This document shows positions 46,383-54,131 of a stretch of DNA of 64,000 nucleotides, one piece after another. Position 1 is the first letter of the stretch. Every line of letters begins with the position of its first letter. Origin of the DNA: Streptomyces sp. HNM0575 (GTDB lineage: Bacteria; Actinomycetota; Actinomycetes; Streptomycetales; Streptomycetaceae); contig NZ_JAASAG010000002.1 of assembly GCF_012726265.1 (NCBI RefSeq), positions 372,001 through 436,000 on the forward strand, in the 5' to 3' direction. The notes below the pieces were generated by a model that made no database searches, was not told where the DNA came from, and worked only from the letters and a program-made list of their open reading frames with translations. The position numbers and the translations under genes are program-made.

Positions 46383-46888
46383 GGGCCGTTCCCCTCCCCC
46401 TCCCCGTGGGCTGCTGCCGCGTCCGCCGGTCCGGCGTCGGGGCCGTCGGGGCTGTGGGAGCCGCCGGATCCGCCCCCCGGCGCCTCCGCCGCCGCGTCGA
46501 CCGCCGCGCGCTCCGGCACGATCCCCCGCACCGGCGGCAGCAACACCCCGTCCTCGCTGCCCGCGTCGACCGCGACACCGCACCAGAAGTCCAGCGACGG
46601 CACCACCTCGTCCAGCAGCCGTGCGCCGTAGAGCGACTGGAACTCCCACTCGCCCCCGTCGCCCCGCCCGCGGGCGAACTCCGCCAGGGCCTCCCGCGAG
46701 GTGAAGGCGTAGATCCAGCGCAGCCCGCCGGACTCCGCCGACATCAACCCGCCGTCCAGCAGCGGCACCAGCACCAGGCGGCGCCGGAACTCCCCCACCG
46801 TCGCCGCGACTTCCCACTCCGCATGGAGTTCCCGCGGCTCCCGCCGCCCCGTACGGGCGTCCGCCGACGCCGTCGCTTCCCCCGGCAT
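46379..46888 (-). CDS. SseB-like protein (N-terminal SseB domain)
   Basis: A 169-residue protein whose residues about 25-130 resemble the SseB N-terminal fold: ELHAEWEVAATVGEFRRRLVLVPLLDGGLM, WIYAFTSREALAEFA, FQSLYGARLLDEVVPSLDFW. The family is found near type VII-linked toxin genes in Streptomyces. The C-terminus is Pro/Gly/Asp-rich and low complexity. ATG 46888 has GGGGAG eight bases upstream; its stop overlaps the next start (ATGA). It heads the toxin operon. Confidence 0.8.
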   Translation of the reverse strand: MPGEATASADARTGRREPRELHAEWEVAATVGEFRRRLVLVPLLDGGLMSAESGGLRWIYAFTSREALAEFARGRGDGGEWEFQSLYGARLLDEVVPSLDFWCGVAVDAGSEDGVLLPPVRGIVPERAAVDAAAEAPGGGSGGSHSPDGPDAGPADAAAAHGEGEGNGP

Positions 46889-47230
46889 CCGTACAACTCC
46901 CCGTCCCCGATGTCCCCGTCCCGATCTCCCGGGCCCCCGACCTTCCCGGGCCCCTATCCCCCGGCAGCACCCAAGACCGTACACACGGTCACTGACACCT
47001 GTCGCAAGGCACCGGGGCGGTGAGTCATGGCTCACGGTGCGGTGGGTGGGGCGGCGGCGGGGGTGGCTGCGCGGCGTGTGGCCGTAGGCTGAAGGGGCCG
47101 GTCAGGGAGGGTTCGGGCGGTCGGGCCGCCTCGCCCCAAGTGGGGTTTACATGAGCCGAGTTGGCGTCACGTGACCTAAATCGCCCGCTATTTGGCCGTC
47201 GCTGTCAGTGGGAGGATCTAGTCTTGACAC
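46889..47230. other. Divergent region between the toxin operon and a small gene
   Basis: 342 bases. It holds the toxin operon promoter region (less GC-rich zone around 46975-47010) and the upstream region of the 59-residue gene (47140-47230). No gene found. Confidence 0.5.
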
Positions 47231-47410
47231 ATGTCCTCCACTTCCCAGCCACCAGTTTCCGACGGTCAGACAATCGCCGAGGCCAACGAGGCCATCCGGC
47301 AGTATGTTTCCGGCCGTACGATCTGGTCGCAGGCGGACCTCGCCGAGCTGGACCGGCTGCGTACGAGCTGGAAGCGCGCCGTCCAGGCCCAGGTGACGCG
47401 GGCGGCCTGA
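47231..47410 (+). CDS. Small conserved-looking 59-residue protein
   Basis: An open frame of 60 codons, ATG at 47231 to TGA at 47410. The product is Ser/Thr/Gln-rich at its start and then a helical region (IAEANEAIRQYVSGR, LAELDRLRTSWKRAVQAQV) that could form a helix pair. Third-position GC is high (about 85%), as expected for a real gene here. GGGAGG lies 15 bases before the ATG, further than usual. Function unknown; the lower upstream GC would fit a promoter. Confidence 0.55.
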   Translation: MSSTSQPPVSDGQTIAEANEAIRQYVSGRTIWSQADLAELDRLRTSWKRAVQAQVTRAA

Positions 47411-47557
47411 GACCGCACGGGCCGGCACCGAGAGCCGCCGGCCCGTCGCCGCGAGGGGTGCGGGGCGCCGCACATGCGCAGCCCCGCCTCCCCGGCTTCC
47501 CGTCTCCCCGGATCTCCGGCTTCCGGGCAGTCCGGGCAGGGGCAAGGACACCCCCAC

Positions 47558-48352
47558 TCAGCCCTGGCGGGGGAAGGACACCTCCACGCGGCGGTTCTTC
47601 TCGCGCCCCTCTTCGGTCTTGTTGTCCGCGATCGGGTAATCCTCGCTGTAGCCGCGGACGTTGAAGGTGACGGTGGGGTCCAGCTCCTCGGCCAGCGCCT
47701 GCTGTACGGCGTCGGCGCGCTTCTTCGACAGCTTCTTGCCGTGCTCGTAGGAGCCCAGGTCGTCGGTGAAGCCGAAGACGTTGACCTCCTTCGCCTTCTG
47801 CGAGCCGGCCTCGTCCGCGATGTCGGCGATGCGGGACCGGGCGCCGCCGTCGAGCTTCGAGCTGTCCTTCGGAAAGAGCACCTCGGCCTGGAGCGTGAAC
47901 TTCGTCTTCCCCGTGCTGTCCTCGCGACGCTCCTGGCCGCCCAGGTCTTCCGTGACGAACTTGATGTCGAGCACCTTCGACGGCGCGAGCTTCGCCCCGT
48001 CGGCGAGCTTGAGGCCCGCGGCCTGCGGGTCGATCTTCACGGGCGGTCTGGAGTCGCCGATGTGGTCCGGGGGTTCGCTGTAGTCGGGTGCGGGCGCGCC
48101 GCCCTCGCCCGGCAGCGAAGGGGCCGTGGTGGGGATGGTCGTGGGGTCGTCGGCACCGGGGAGCGACGTGGGGCCGCTCGGGACCTTGACCGTGGGCTCC
48201 GGGGCGGGGTCGTCGGCCCGCGCGCTCGCCGCTCCGAACGCCGTCAGCAGCACGGCGGAGGCGGAGGTGCACAGGACGGTACGAAGCGCTGTGCGGAGCG
48301 CGTGGGCGCGGCCGACGCGGCCGGAGCGGCTCGGATTCATCTCGTCACTCAC
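47558..48352 (-). CDS. Secreted OmpA-domain protein
   Basis: A 264-residue exported protein. A signal peptide (about residues 22-47: TALRTVLCTSASAVLLTAFGAASARA) is followed by a Pro/Thr linker (50-100) and a C-terminal OmpA-like peptidoglycan-binding domain (about 150-262) with NVFGFTDDLGSYEHG, LSKKRADAVQQAL and NRRVEVSF: the Asp and Arg of the peptidoglycan diaminopimelate site are present. The start overlaps the upstream lipoprotein stop (8 bases). It ends the Tad locus and may help fix the pilus or lipoprotein to the cell wall. An ATG at 48340 is an alternative. Confidence 0.88.
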   Translation of the reverse strand: MSDEMNPSRSGRVGRAHALRTALRTVLCTSASAVLLTAFGAASARADDPAPEPTVKVPSGPTSLPGADDPTTIPTTAPSLPGEGGAPAPDYSEPPDHIGDSRPPVKIDPQAAGLKLADGAKLAPSKVLDIKFVTEDLGGQERREDSTGKTKFTLQAEVLFPKDSSKLDGGARSRIADIADEAGSQKAKEVNVFGFTDDLGSYEHGKKLSKKRADAVQQALAEELDPTVTFNVRGYSEDYPIADNKTEEGREKNRRVEVSFPRQG

Positions 48353-48941
48353 CTGACAGCTTCACCGTCGCGCTGGGCATGTCCGCCACCTGGAAGTCGA
48401 CCTTGGTCGTCGACGAGGGCGGTGCGGGGAACTGCGCGAACCATTCGGATGTCTCCCCCTGCTCGAATCCGCCGGTGAACTTGGTGCACAGACAGTGCCC
48501 GTTGGTGTCCCGGAGGATGTAGTAGCGCTTCTTGCCCCTCTTGTCGATCATCGTGGCGCCGGCCATCGACAGGCCGTTGTCCTTGAGTTCGGACTCGTCG
48601 CTCGACCAGCCGGGCAGCACCGCGACCGTGGGGCCCTCGTTCTTCAACGTCCCCTTGAACGTGGTGAATCCGGAGCTGTCACGCTTCGCGGAGTTGATGG
48701 TCAGGGTGATGTCCCCGCCCTTGCCGCCCTTCACCTGGGCCAGCACCTTGTCCGTGTCGACGGAACCGCCGCCGGAGCCGCCCGAGCCGTCCTGCTGCGA
48801 GGAGCCGCCGGACTTCGCGCCGCCGTCACCGCCGTCACCGTCGTCCCCGCCGCTGCAACCGGCCACGGCGAGCACCAGACCAGTGGTGATCGCCGCCGCG
48901 GTCATCCCTCTGCGGGGCCTCATCGTGCGCCGAAAGGTCAT
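48345..48941 (-). CDS. Lipoprotein downstream of the Tad genes
   Basis: A 198-residue protein with lipobox LAVAGC (lipidated Cys29 after the signal segment AAAITTGLVLAVAG). A Gly/Asp/Ser-rich linker (30-65) precedes a beta-rich domain with GDITLTINSAKRD, FTTFKGTLKNEGP and KFTGGFEQGETSEWFAQF. It sits between the TadG-like gene and the OmpA-domain gene and is likely part of the pilus-linked envelope module. ATG 48941 has GGGGAC upstream. Specific role unknown. Confidence 0.85.
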   Translation of the reverse strand: MTFRRTMRPRRGMTAAAITTGLVLAVAGCSGGDDGDGGDGGAKSGGSSQQDGSGGSGGGSVDTDKVLAQVKGGKGGDITLTINSAKRDSSGFTTFKGTLKNEGPTVAVLPGWSSDESELKDNGLSMAGATMIDKRGKKRYYILRDTNGHCLCTKFTGGFEQGETSEWFAQFPAPPSSTTKVDFQVADMPSATVKLSGE

Positions 48942-48973
48942 GGGTTGCTCGTCCCCTGTTCGTCGTCCGCCCG

Positions 48974-49525
48974 TCAACCGACCAGCACCACCGAGAAGAG
49001 GTCCGACGGTTTCAGGTCGAGGTCGATGTCGTCCGGGTCGATGGTGAAGTCGTCGCCGTCACACGTGATTTCGATCAGGTCGGCGTCGTCCGAGAGTTCG
49101 CACCGGGGCTTGATGACGGCGGTCGCGCGGGCCACCGCCTTCTTGTGGTCGGCGCCGGGGACCACCGTGTCGCCGGTGTCGAAGCGCGTGCGCACCTTGA
49201 CCCTGTAGCCGTCGTGGCCGTCCCGGGTCACCGCGTCGCAGGCGATGACGTCGGAGCGGTTGCGGCCGGCGAAGTGGTCCGCCTCGCCGCATCCGTCACC
49301 GGCGAGCGAGCCGAGTCCGTCGAGGATGTCCTCCAGGTCGTCGCCGTCGACGACGGCGTCCAGGAAGTCCTCGAACAGCTCGTCCCGGTCGTCCTGGGCG
49401 GCGGCGAGCGCGGCGGCGTCGGCGGCGGACTGACCGCCGTTGCGTACGGTGCCGGCCTGGGCGACCGCGAAGAAGGCGAAGGCGAGGAAGAGCAGACCGG
49501 CGATGACCGCCCCGTAGAGGATCAC
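48974..49525 (-). CDS. TadG/TadE-like pilus-associated protein
   Basis: A 183-residue membrane-anchored protein: a first membrane segment ILYGAVIAGLLFLAFAFFAVA at the very N-terminus, then the NGGQSAADAAALAAAQDDRDEL helix that is characteristic of TadG-type proteins, and an acidic Asp-rich periplasm-like domain ending VLVG. GTG 49525 is chosen because it has GAGGGAG five bases upstream. The usual family motif (R-x-x-x-G-x-x-T-V) begins slightly before it, so translation could instead start at an in-frame TTG (49711) that overlaps the flp stop. Confidence 0.72.
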   Translation of the reverse strand: MILYGAVIAGLLFLAFAFFAVAQAGTVRNGGQSAADAAALAAAQDDRDELFEDFLDAVVDGDDLEDILDGLGSLAGDGCGEADHFAGRNRSDVIACDAVTRDGHDGYRVKVRTRFDTGDTVVPGADHKKAVARATAVIKPRCELSDDADLIEITCDGDDFTIDPDDIDLDLKPSDLFSVVLVG

Positions 49526-49707
49526 GGTCGCTCCCTCGTCGCCGTGCCCGGACCGCGCGTCGAGCCGGCGCCGAAGCCGTACGGGGCTGAGCCGGATCAG
49601 ACGCTGCCGGACCAGGCGCTGCCGGACCGCACCCGGCCGCCCGGGACCCGGCCGCCCGGGACCCCGCCGTCCGCGACCCTCGCGTCCGGCAACCTCGCGT
49701 CCGGGAC

Positions 49708-49911
49708 TCAACCGCCCAGGATGCTGTTGACGGCCTTCGCGATCCCCGCGGAGATCGCCGTGTTCAGGCCCAGCCCCCTGATCGCGAGGATGATCGCGGC
49801 CACGATGATCACGATGCCCGCGTATTCGATGGCGCTGGCGCCCCTGTCCGACTCGCGGCCGTGCATGCGCTCCCAGACGCGTCGGCGCCAGTTGCGGATG
49901 GCATTCGACAT
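49708..49911 (-). CDS. flp: Flp-type pilin
   Basis: A 67-residue prepilin. A short basic lead (residues 1-24) ends in the type IVb cleavage motif RGASAIEYA: cleavage after G24, Glu at +5, Tyr at +6, followed by the hydrophobic stem GIVIIVAAIILAIRGLGL that builds the pilus fibre. ATG 49911 follows AAGGAG seven bases upstream, a very good ribosome site. It is the main structural subunit of the Tad pilus; the assembly proteins are encoded upstream. Confidence 0.92.
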   Translation of the reverse strand: MSNAIRNWRRRVWERMHGRESDRGASAIEYAGIVIIVAAIILAIRGLGLNTAISAGIAKAVNSILGG

Positions 49912-50377
49912 CGCGGTCTCCTTCGGTGATGACGGGCTCGGTGTGGGTACCGGCGGTCTGCTCGACGGTCTTCTTCTCGACGGTCTTCTCGGCCGTCTGC
50001 GCGCCGGTACTCCCGGCGGTCTTGCGGGTGTTGCAGGTCTCGAAGTCCTCGACGTCCTCGAAGCTCTCGACGTCCTCGAAGCTCTCGAAGGTCTTCTGCA
50101 CTGTCTCGTCGGCGGCCAAACGGGCCGCCGGCGCAAGCGAGTTGAAGCCCGAAGGCGCTGAAGTGGTCCGACGCCCCGTCATCCCGCCCCCACCTCGTAG
50201 CCCACCGTCGTTGCCCGAATGCAGACTGTGCCACATCGTCCGCCTCCGACGAAGAGGGCGGCCGAAGGGCGGTGGGATCCGGCGTGACCCGCGGGCGTAC
50301 GCCGCGTCCCGTGCGTCGCGGCTCCTCCCGCCGTTCGCGCTCTTCCCGCTGTTCGCGCTCTGCCCGCTGTCATCGCG
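49912..50377. other. Leader region between tadC and flp
   Basis: 466 bases. On the minus strand the TadG frame stays open through this region from an ATG at 50182 (GAGGTGGGGG upstream) down into flp in another frame, encoding Glu/Thr-rich sequence that includes a repeated SFEDV. I do not annotate it as a gene because it would overlap flp completely. Two 18-bp repeats are at 50051-50086. Confidence 0.4.
50051..50086. repeat. 18-bp tandem repeat in the tadC-flp leader
   Basis: GACGTCCTCGAAGCTCTC stands twice head to tail (50051-50068, 50069-50086). On the minus strand it reads ESFEDV twice. Confidence 0.7.
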
Positions 50378-51283
50378 TCACCCGTTCAGTACGGAACCGA
50401 AGTCGGTGTCCGAGCCGAGGACGAAGGTGGCCACGATCAGCAGCAGCGTGCCCGGCAGCAGGAACGCGATGGTGGTCATCGTCGCCTTCGGCACCGTCTT
50501 GGCGGCCTGGCGGCGGGCGTTCTGCGCGTCCGTGCGGCGCATGTCCGTGGCGATCTGGATGAGGGTGTCCGCGATGGGCGCGCCCAGCTCCTCGCCCTGC
50601 TGGAGCGCCGACACGAACTGGTCGACCTGGTCGCTGTCGTTGCGCCTGCGCAGGTCGTCGAAGGCTTCGCGGCGGCTGACGCCGAGGTCCATCTGCCGCA
50701 GGGTGATGCGCAGTTCGTCCGCCCACGGCCCCTCGTAGTGCTCGGCGACCCGCTCCATCGCCTGCCGGAAGCTGAGGCCCGCGGAGACGACGACGGCGAG
50801 TACGTCGAGGAAGTCGGGAAGGGTGCGCTCGATGACGCGCTTGCGGTCGCGCACCGCCTGCCGGATGCCGAGATCGGCGGCGGTGGCGCCGAAGGCCAGC
50901 ACGACGACCGCGAACAGCCAGCTGTCGGAGGCCAGTCCGACCAGCGCCATGAGGATGCCGAAGAGCCCGTACGCGCCGCGCCTGGCCGCGTAACGGTGGA
51001 TGGTCAGGCCGCCGGGATTGCCCGCCTGGTCGATCCTGCGGCGCTTGGCGTCGACCCGGCGCTCGCCCATCAGCCGCAGCACGAGCGGCGCCAGCGGCAT
51101 GCCGAGACGGTCGACTGCCGCTCCGCCCTTGGTCGTTCGGGTGGAGCCCACTTCGAGCGCGAGGGCGAGGTCGCTGGGCAGCTCGGCGTCGGCGCGGTAC
51201 ATGCGGACGCCCGCGATGATCCCGTACACGGCGAGTCCGGCGACGGCGGCGAGAAGGAAGGGCAGCACGGGCACGGCGGTCAT
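50378..51283 (-). CDS. tadC: Tad pilus assembly protein TadC (T2SS F family)
   Basis: A 301-residue inner-membrane platform protein. N-terminal segment VLPFLLAAVAGLAVYGIIAGV, a middle cytoplasmic part, a pair of membrane segments near 105-140, then the GspF domain (about 160-290) with LPDFLDVLAVVVSAGLSFRQAMER and DLGVSRREAFDDLRRRN, and a final LPGTLLLIVATFVLG. It forms the platform with TadB and binds CpaF. ATG 51283; TadB ends 14 bases before. Confidence 0.93.
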   Translation of the reverse strand: MTAVPVLPFLLAAVAGLAVYGIIAGVRMYRADAELPSDLALALEVGSTRTTKGGAAVDRLGMPLAPLVLRLMGERRVDAKRRRIDQAGNPGGLTIHRYAARRGAYGLFGILMALVGLASDSWLFAVVVLAFGATAADLGIRQAVRDRKRVIERTLPDFLDVLAVVVSAGLSFRQAMERVAEHYEGPWADELRITLRQMDLGVSRREAFDDLRRRNDSDQVDQFVSALQQGEELGAPIADTLIQIATDMRRTDAQNARRQAAKTVPKATMTTIAFLLPGTLLLIVATFVLGSDTDFGSVLNG

Positions 51284-51296
51284 GTCTCTCTCCTCC

Positions 51297-52241
51297 TCAG
51301 ATCTCGATCTTGCCGAGCCGGCGGATGACGAAGAAGCCCGCGGCGAAGAGGCCGACGGCCACGATGATCGCGAGCTGGCCGAGCGCGGAGCCGGTGACCC
51401 GGGCGAGGGCGCCGGGCATCATCGAGTTCATCATCAGCATCGCGCCGAGGCCCAGCACGGGGACGGTGAAGGCCGTCGCGTTCACTTCGGCGAGCATGGT
51501 GCGCACCTCGCGCCGGGTCTCCTTGCGCTCCTCCAGCGTCGTCGTGAGGTTGCGCAGGGACGCGACGAGCGTGCCGCCCGCCCGGTTGGCGAGGACCAAC
51601 GTCGTGACGAGCACGACGAGTTCGCGTGACGGCAGCCGCTCGGCGAGCTCGCCGAGGGTGTCGTCGACGGAACGGCCCAGCGCCAGCTGGTTGGTGACGA
51701 GGGTGAGTTCGTCGCCCGCCGGGGCGTCCAGCTCCTCCGCGGCCATGCTGAGCGCCGTACGCAGGGCGAGCCCGGCGGAGGTGGCGTTGGCGAGTATGCG
51801 GGACAGCTCCGGCAGCTGGTTGATGAACTGCTCGGTGCGGCGCTGCCGTTGATGGGTGAGGAAGGCGCCGGCGGCCACCACGCCGATTATCCCGGCGATC
51901 GGGCCGAAGAACGGCGCGAGCACGGAGGCGGCGACCAGCCACAGCCCGGCCACGAGCACGACGACATAGACGGCGAACTCGCCGGGCGTGATGTCCAGTC
52001 CGGTGGCCGCCAGCCGGTTCTGTACGAGGCGGCCCGGCCTGGTGCGGCGCAGCCGCCTGTCCACCCCGGCGAAGGCGCGGCGGGGGCCTTCCCGCGGCTC
52101 CCGGCCGACCGCTTCGGCGGTGAGCCGCTCCACGAGGGCCTTCTTCTGCGCGCGTCCCGAGGCGAACGCCATGACCGCGGCGACGGCGAGGGCGGCCGCC
52201 AGCAGGAAGGCGCCGAGGGCGAGTTGAGCGGTGACGTTCAC
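51297..52241 (-). CDS. tadB: Tad pilus assembly protein TadB (T2SS F family)
   Basis: A 314-residue platform protein. Membrane segments at about 8-28, 90-125 (two), and two near the end; the GspF domain (about 130-260) carries INQLPELSRILANATSAGLALRTALSMAAEEL and ELVVLVTTLVLANRAGGTLVASLRNL. It pairs with TadC. GTG 52241 overlaps the cpaF stop (GTGA). Confidence 0.93.
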   Translation of the reverse strand: MNVTAQLALGAFLLAAALAVAAVMAFASGRAQKKALVERLTAEAVGREPREGPRRAFAGVDRRLRRTRPGRLVQNRLAATGLDITPGEFAVYVVVLVAGLWLVAASVLAPFFGPIAGIIGVVAAGAFLTHQRQRRTEQFINQLPELSRILANATSAGLALRTALSMAAEELDAPAGDELTLVTNQLALGRSVDDTLGELAERLPSRELVVLVTTLVLANRAGGTLVASLRNLTTTLEERKETRREVRTMLAEVNATAFTVPVLGLGAMLMMNSMMPGALARVTGSALGQLAIIVAVGLFAAGFFVIRRLGKIEI

Positions 52242-53590
52242 ACCGCCTCCCTTGTCGCCAGCTGGTCCGCGTCGTCGGCCACGCCGAAGACCGGGGGCAC
52301 GGACTCGCCGACCATGTAGAGCCGCTCGGCCGCGCGCCTCGGCACGGGCAGATGCTCGAAGCCGCCGTGCACCTTGCCGTCCGCGGACATGGGCTGCGCG
52401 TCGAAGCGGGCGACGGACGCGATGCGGAAGACCTCCCTGCCGTGCGAGGCGAGCAGCACGATCTCCACGACCTTCCGCGATCCGTCGGCGAAGCGCGCGA
52501 GCTGGATGATCACGTCCACGGCCGAGTTGATCTGGTCCTGGAGCGCCGGGAACGGGATCTCGACCTCCGACATCGAGGCGAGCGTCTGGAGCCGCATCAG
52601 CGCGTCCTCCGCGCTGTTGGCGTGCACCGTCGCCAGCGAGCCGTCGTGCCCGGTGGACATGGCCTGGAGCATGTCGAGCGTCTCGCCGCCGCGCACCTCG
52701 CCGACGATGATGCGGTCGGGCCGCATGCGCAGCGAGTTGCGCACGAGGTCGCGCACGGTGATCTGGCCCTTGCCCTCGACGTTCGGCGGCCTGGTCTCCA
52801 GCCGGATGACGTGCTGCTGCTGGAGCTGGAGCTCGGCGGCGTCCTCGACGGTGATGATGCGCTCGTGCTCCGGGATGAGCCCGGAGAGCGCGTTGAGGAG
52901 GGTGGTCTTGCCGCTGCCCGTGCCGCCGGAGACGATCACGTTGAAGCGTGCCCGGATGAAGGCCGACAGCAGCGAGACGATGTACTCGTCGAGCGTGCCC
53001 AGCGCGATCAGTTCGTGCAGCGCGTACGCGCGGGGGAAGCGCCGGATGGTCAGCGCCGGCCCGCTGAGGGAGAGCGGAGGGACGATGACGTTGACGCGCT
53101 CGCCGGAGGGCAGCCGCGCGTCGACCATCGGATTCGACTCGTCCACACGCCTGTTGACGGTGGAGACGATGCGCTCGATGGTCTGCATCAGCTGCTCTTC
53201 GGAGGCGAAGCGGACGGGGACCTGCTCGACCCGGCCCGCCCGTTCCACGAAGACCTGATCCGGTCCGTTGACCATGATCTCGGTGATGCCGGCGTCCTCC
53301 AGCAGCGGTTCGAGCACGCCGAGCCCCAGCGCCTCGTCCACGACGCGGCGGATGAGCAGCGCCCGGTCCGCGGTGGACAGTACGGGGCCCTCGCGGCTGA
53401 TGATGTGCCCGAGCACGCGCTCCAGACGTGCCCTTCGCTCCTGTGGCGCGAGGGCGGACATCTCGGCGAGGTCGATCTCCTGGAGGAGCTTCGCGCGGTA
53501 GACCGACACGAGGTGCGTGGTACCGCCGTCGGCGGCCGAACCGCTGCGCGTCCGGGTCTCCGGCGTGGTGATACGGGCCCGCAGGCTCAA
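52238..53590 (-). CDS. cpaF: Tad secretion ATPase CpaF/TadA
   Basis: A 450-residue hexameric ATPase that powers pilus assembly. An N-terminal helical domain (1-130) precedes the motor: Walker A SGGTGSGKTTLLNAL (about 215-230), the Asp-box, VEDAAELQL, and the catalytic and His-box DRIIVGEVRGGETLDMLQAM plus GSLATVHANSAEDALMRL. The start is an unusual TTG at 53590; it has a perfect AGGAGG six bases upstream, and no ATG or GTG lies close by. TadB begins at its stop codon. Confidence 0.95.
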   Translation of the reverse strand: MSLRARITTPETRTRSGSAADGGTTHLVSVYRAKLLQEIDLAEMSALAPQERRARLERVLGHIISREGPVLSTADRALLIRRVVDEALGLGVLEPLLEDAGITEIMVNGPDQVFVERAGRVEQVPVRFASEEQLMQTIERIVSTVNRRVDESNPMVDARLPSGERVNVIVPPLSLSGPALTIRRFPRAYALHELIALGTLDEYIVSLLSAFIRARFNVIVSGGTGSGKTTLLNALSGLIPEHERIITVEDAAELQLQQQHVIRLETRPPNVEGKGQITVRDLVRNSLRMRPDRIIVGEVRGGETLDMLQAMSTGHDGSLATVHANSAEDALMRLQTLASMSEVEIPFPALQDQINSAVDVIIQLARFADGSRKVVEIVLLASHGREVFRIASVARFDAQPMSADGKVHGGFEHLPVPRRAAERLYMVGESVPPVFGVADDADQLATREAV

Positions 53591-53610
53591 TTCCGGCCTC
53601 CTCTCCGTGC

Positions 53611-53646
53611 GTTCACATTCCTGTTCACGTTTGCGTTCACGTTTGC
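53611..53646. repeat. Three 12-bp repeats between tadE and cpaF
   Basis: GTTCACATTCCT, GTTCACGTTTGC and GTTCACGTTTGC stand head to tail, 20 bases upstream of the cpaF TTG start. Confidence 0.6.
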
Positions 53647-53665
53647 GTTCATGTGGCCCGTCCCG

Positions 53666-54124
53666 TCAGTCGCGCGGCATGGTCGCGGAGCGGGATGCGC
53701 GGCCGAAGTCGTCGACCCCGGGGACGACGGACGGGATGGTCACCGTGGTGGTCACCCTCACCTCGTCCGCTCCCCCGCCGAGGGCGAAACGGCTGCGGGA
53801 GGCGGTCCAGTCCGACATCGCCGCCTTGCCCGACGTCGCGTAGTCGTCTGCGATGTCCTCCCGGCTCGCGATGCGGGCGGCGGCACGGGCGCCCGTACCG
53901 GCCTGCTGTACGGCGTAGCCCGCGACGCCGAGCTGTATCGCGGCCATCGCCACGAGCAGCAGCAGCGGCAGCATGCCCGCCAACTCCAGGCTGGAGGCGC
54001 CGCGTTCGAGGTCGCGGTCGCCGGTCCGGGCGCGCAGGGCGCGCACCGGCGGCGACGAGCGCACCGCCCGCACAACCCGCACAACCCGTCTCCCACCCGG
54101 CGTCCCCGCCCCCGTACGGCTCAT
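53666..54124 (-). CDS. TadE-like pseudopilin
   Basis: A 152-residue minor pseudopilin. A basic lead of 42 residues ends in RGASSLELAG: cleavage after G42 and Glu at +5, then the membrane segment MLPLLLLVAMAAIQLGV. The rest has the AARIASREDIADDYATSGKAAM helix and beta strands typical of TadE. ATG 54124 lies seven bases after the upstream stop. It likely joins Flp in the fibre or primes it. Confidence 0.85.
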   Translation of the reverse strand: MSRTGAGTPGGRRVVRVVRAVRSSPPVRALRARTGDRDLERGASSLELAGMLPLLLLVAMAAIQLGVAGYAVQQAGTGARAAARIASREDIADDYATSGKAAMSDWTASRSRFALGGGADEVRVTTTVTIPSVVPGVDDFGRASRSATMPRD

Positions 54125-54131
54125 CCCGCAC

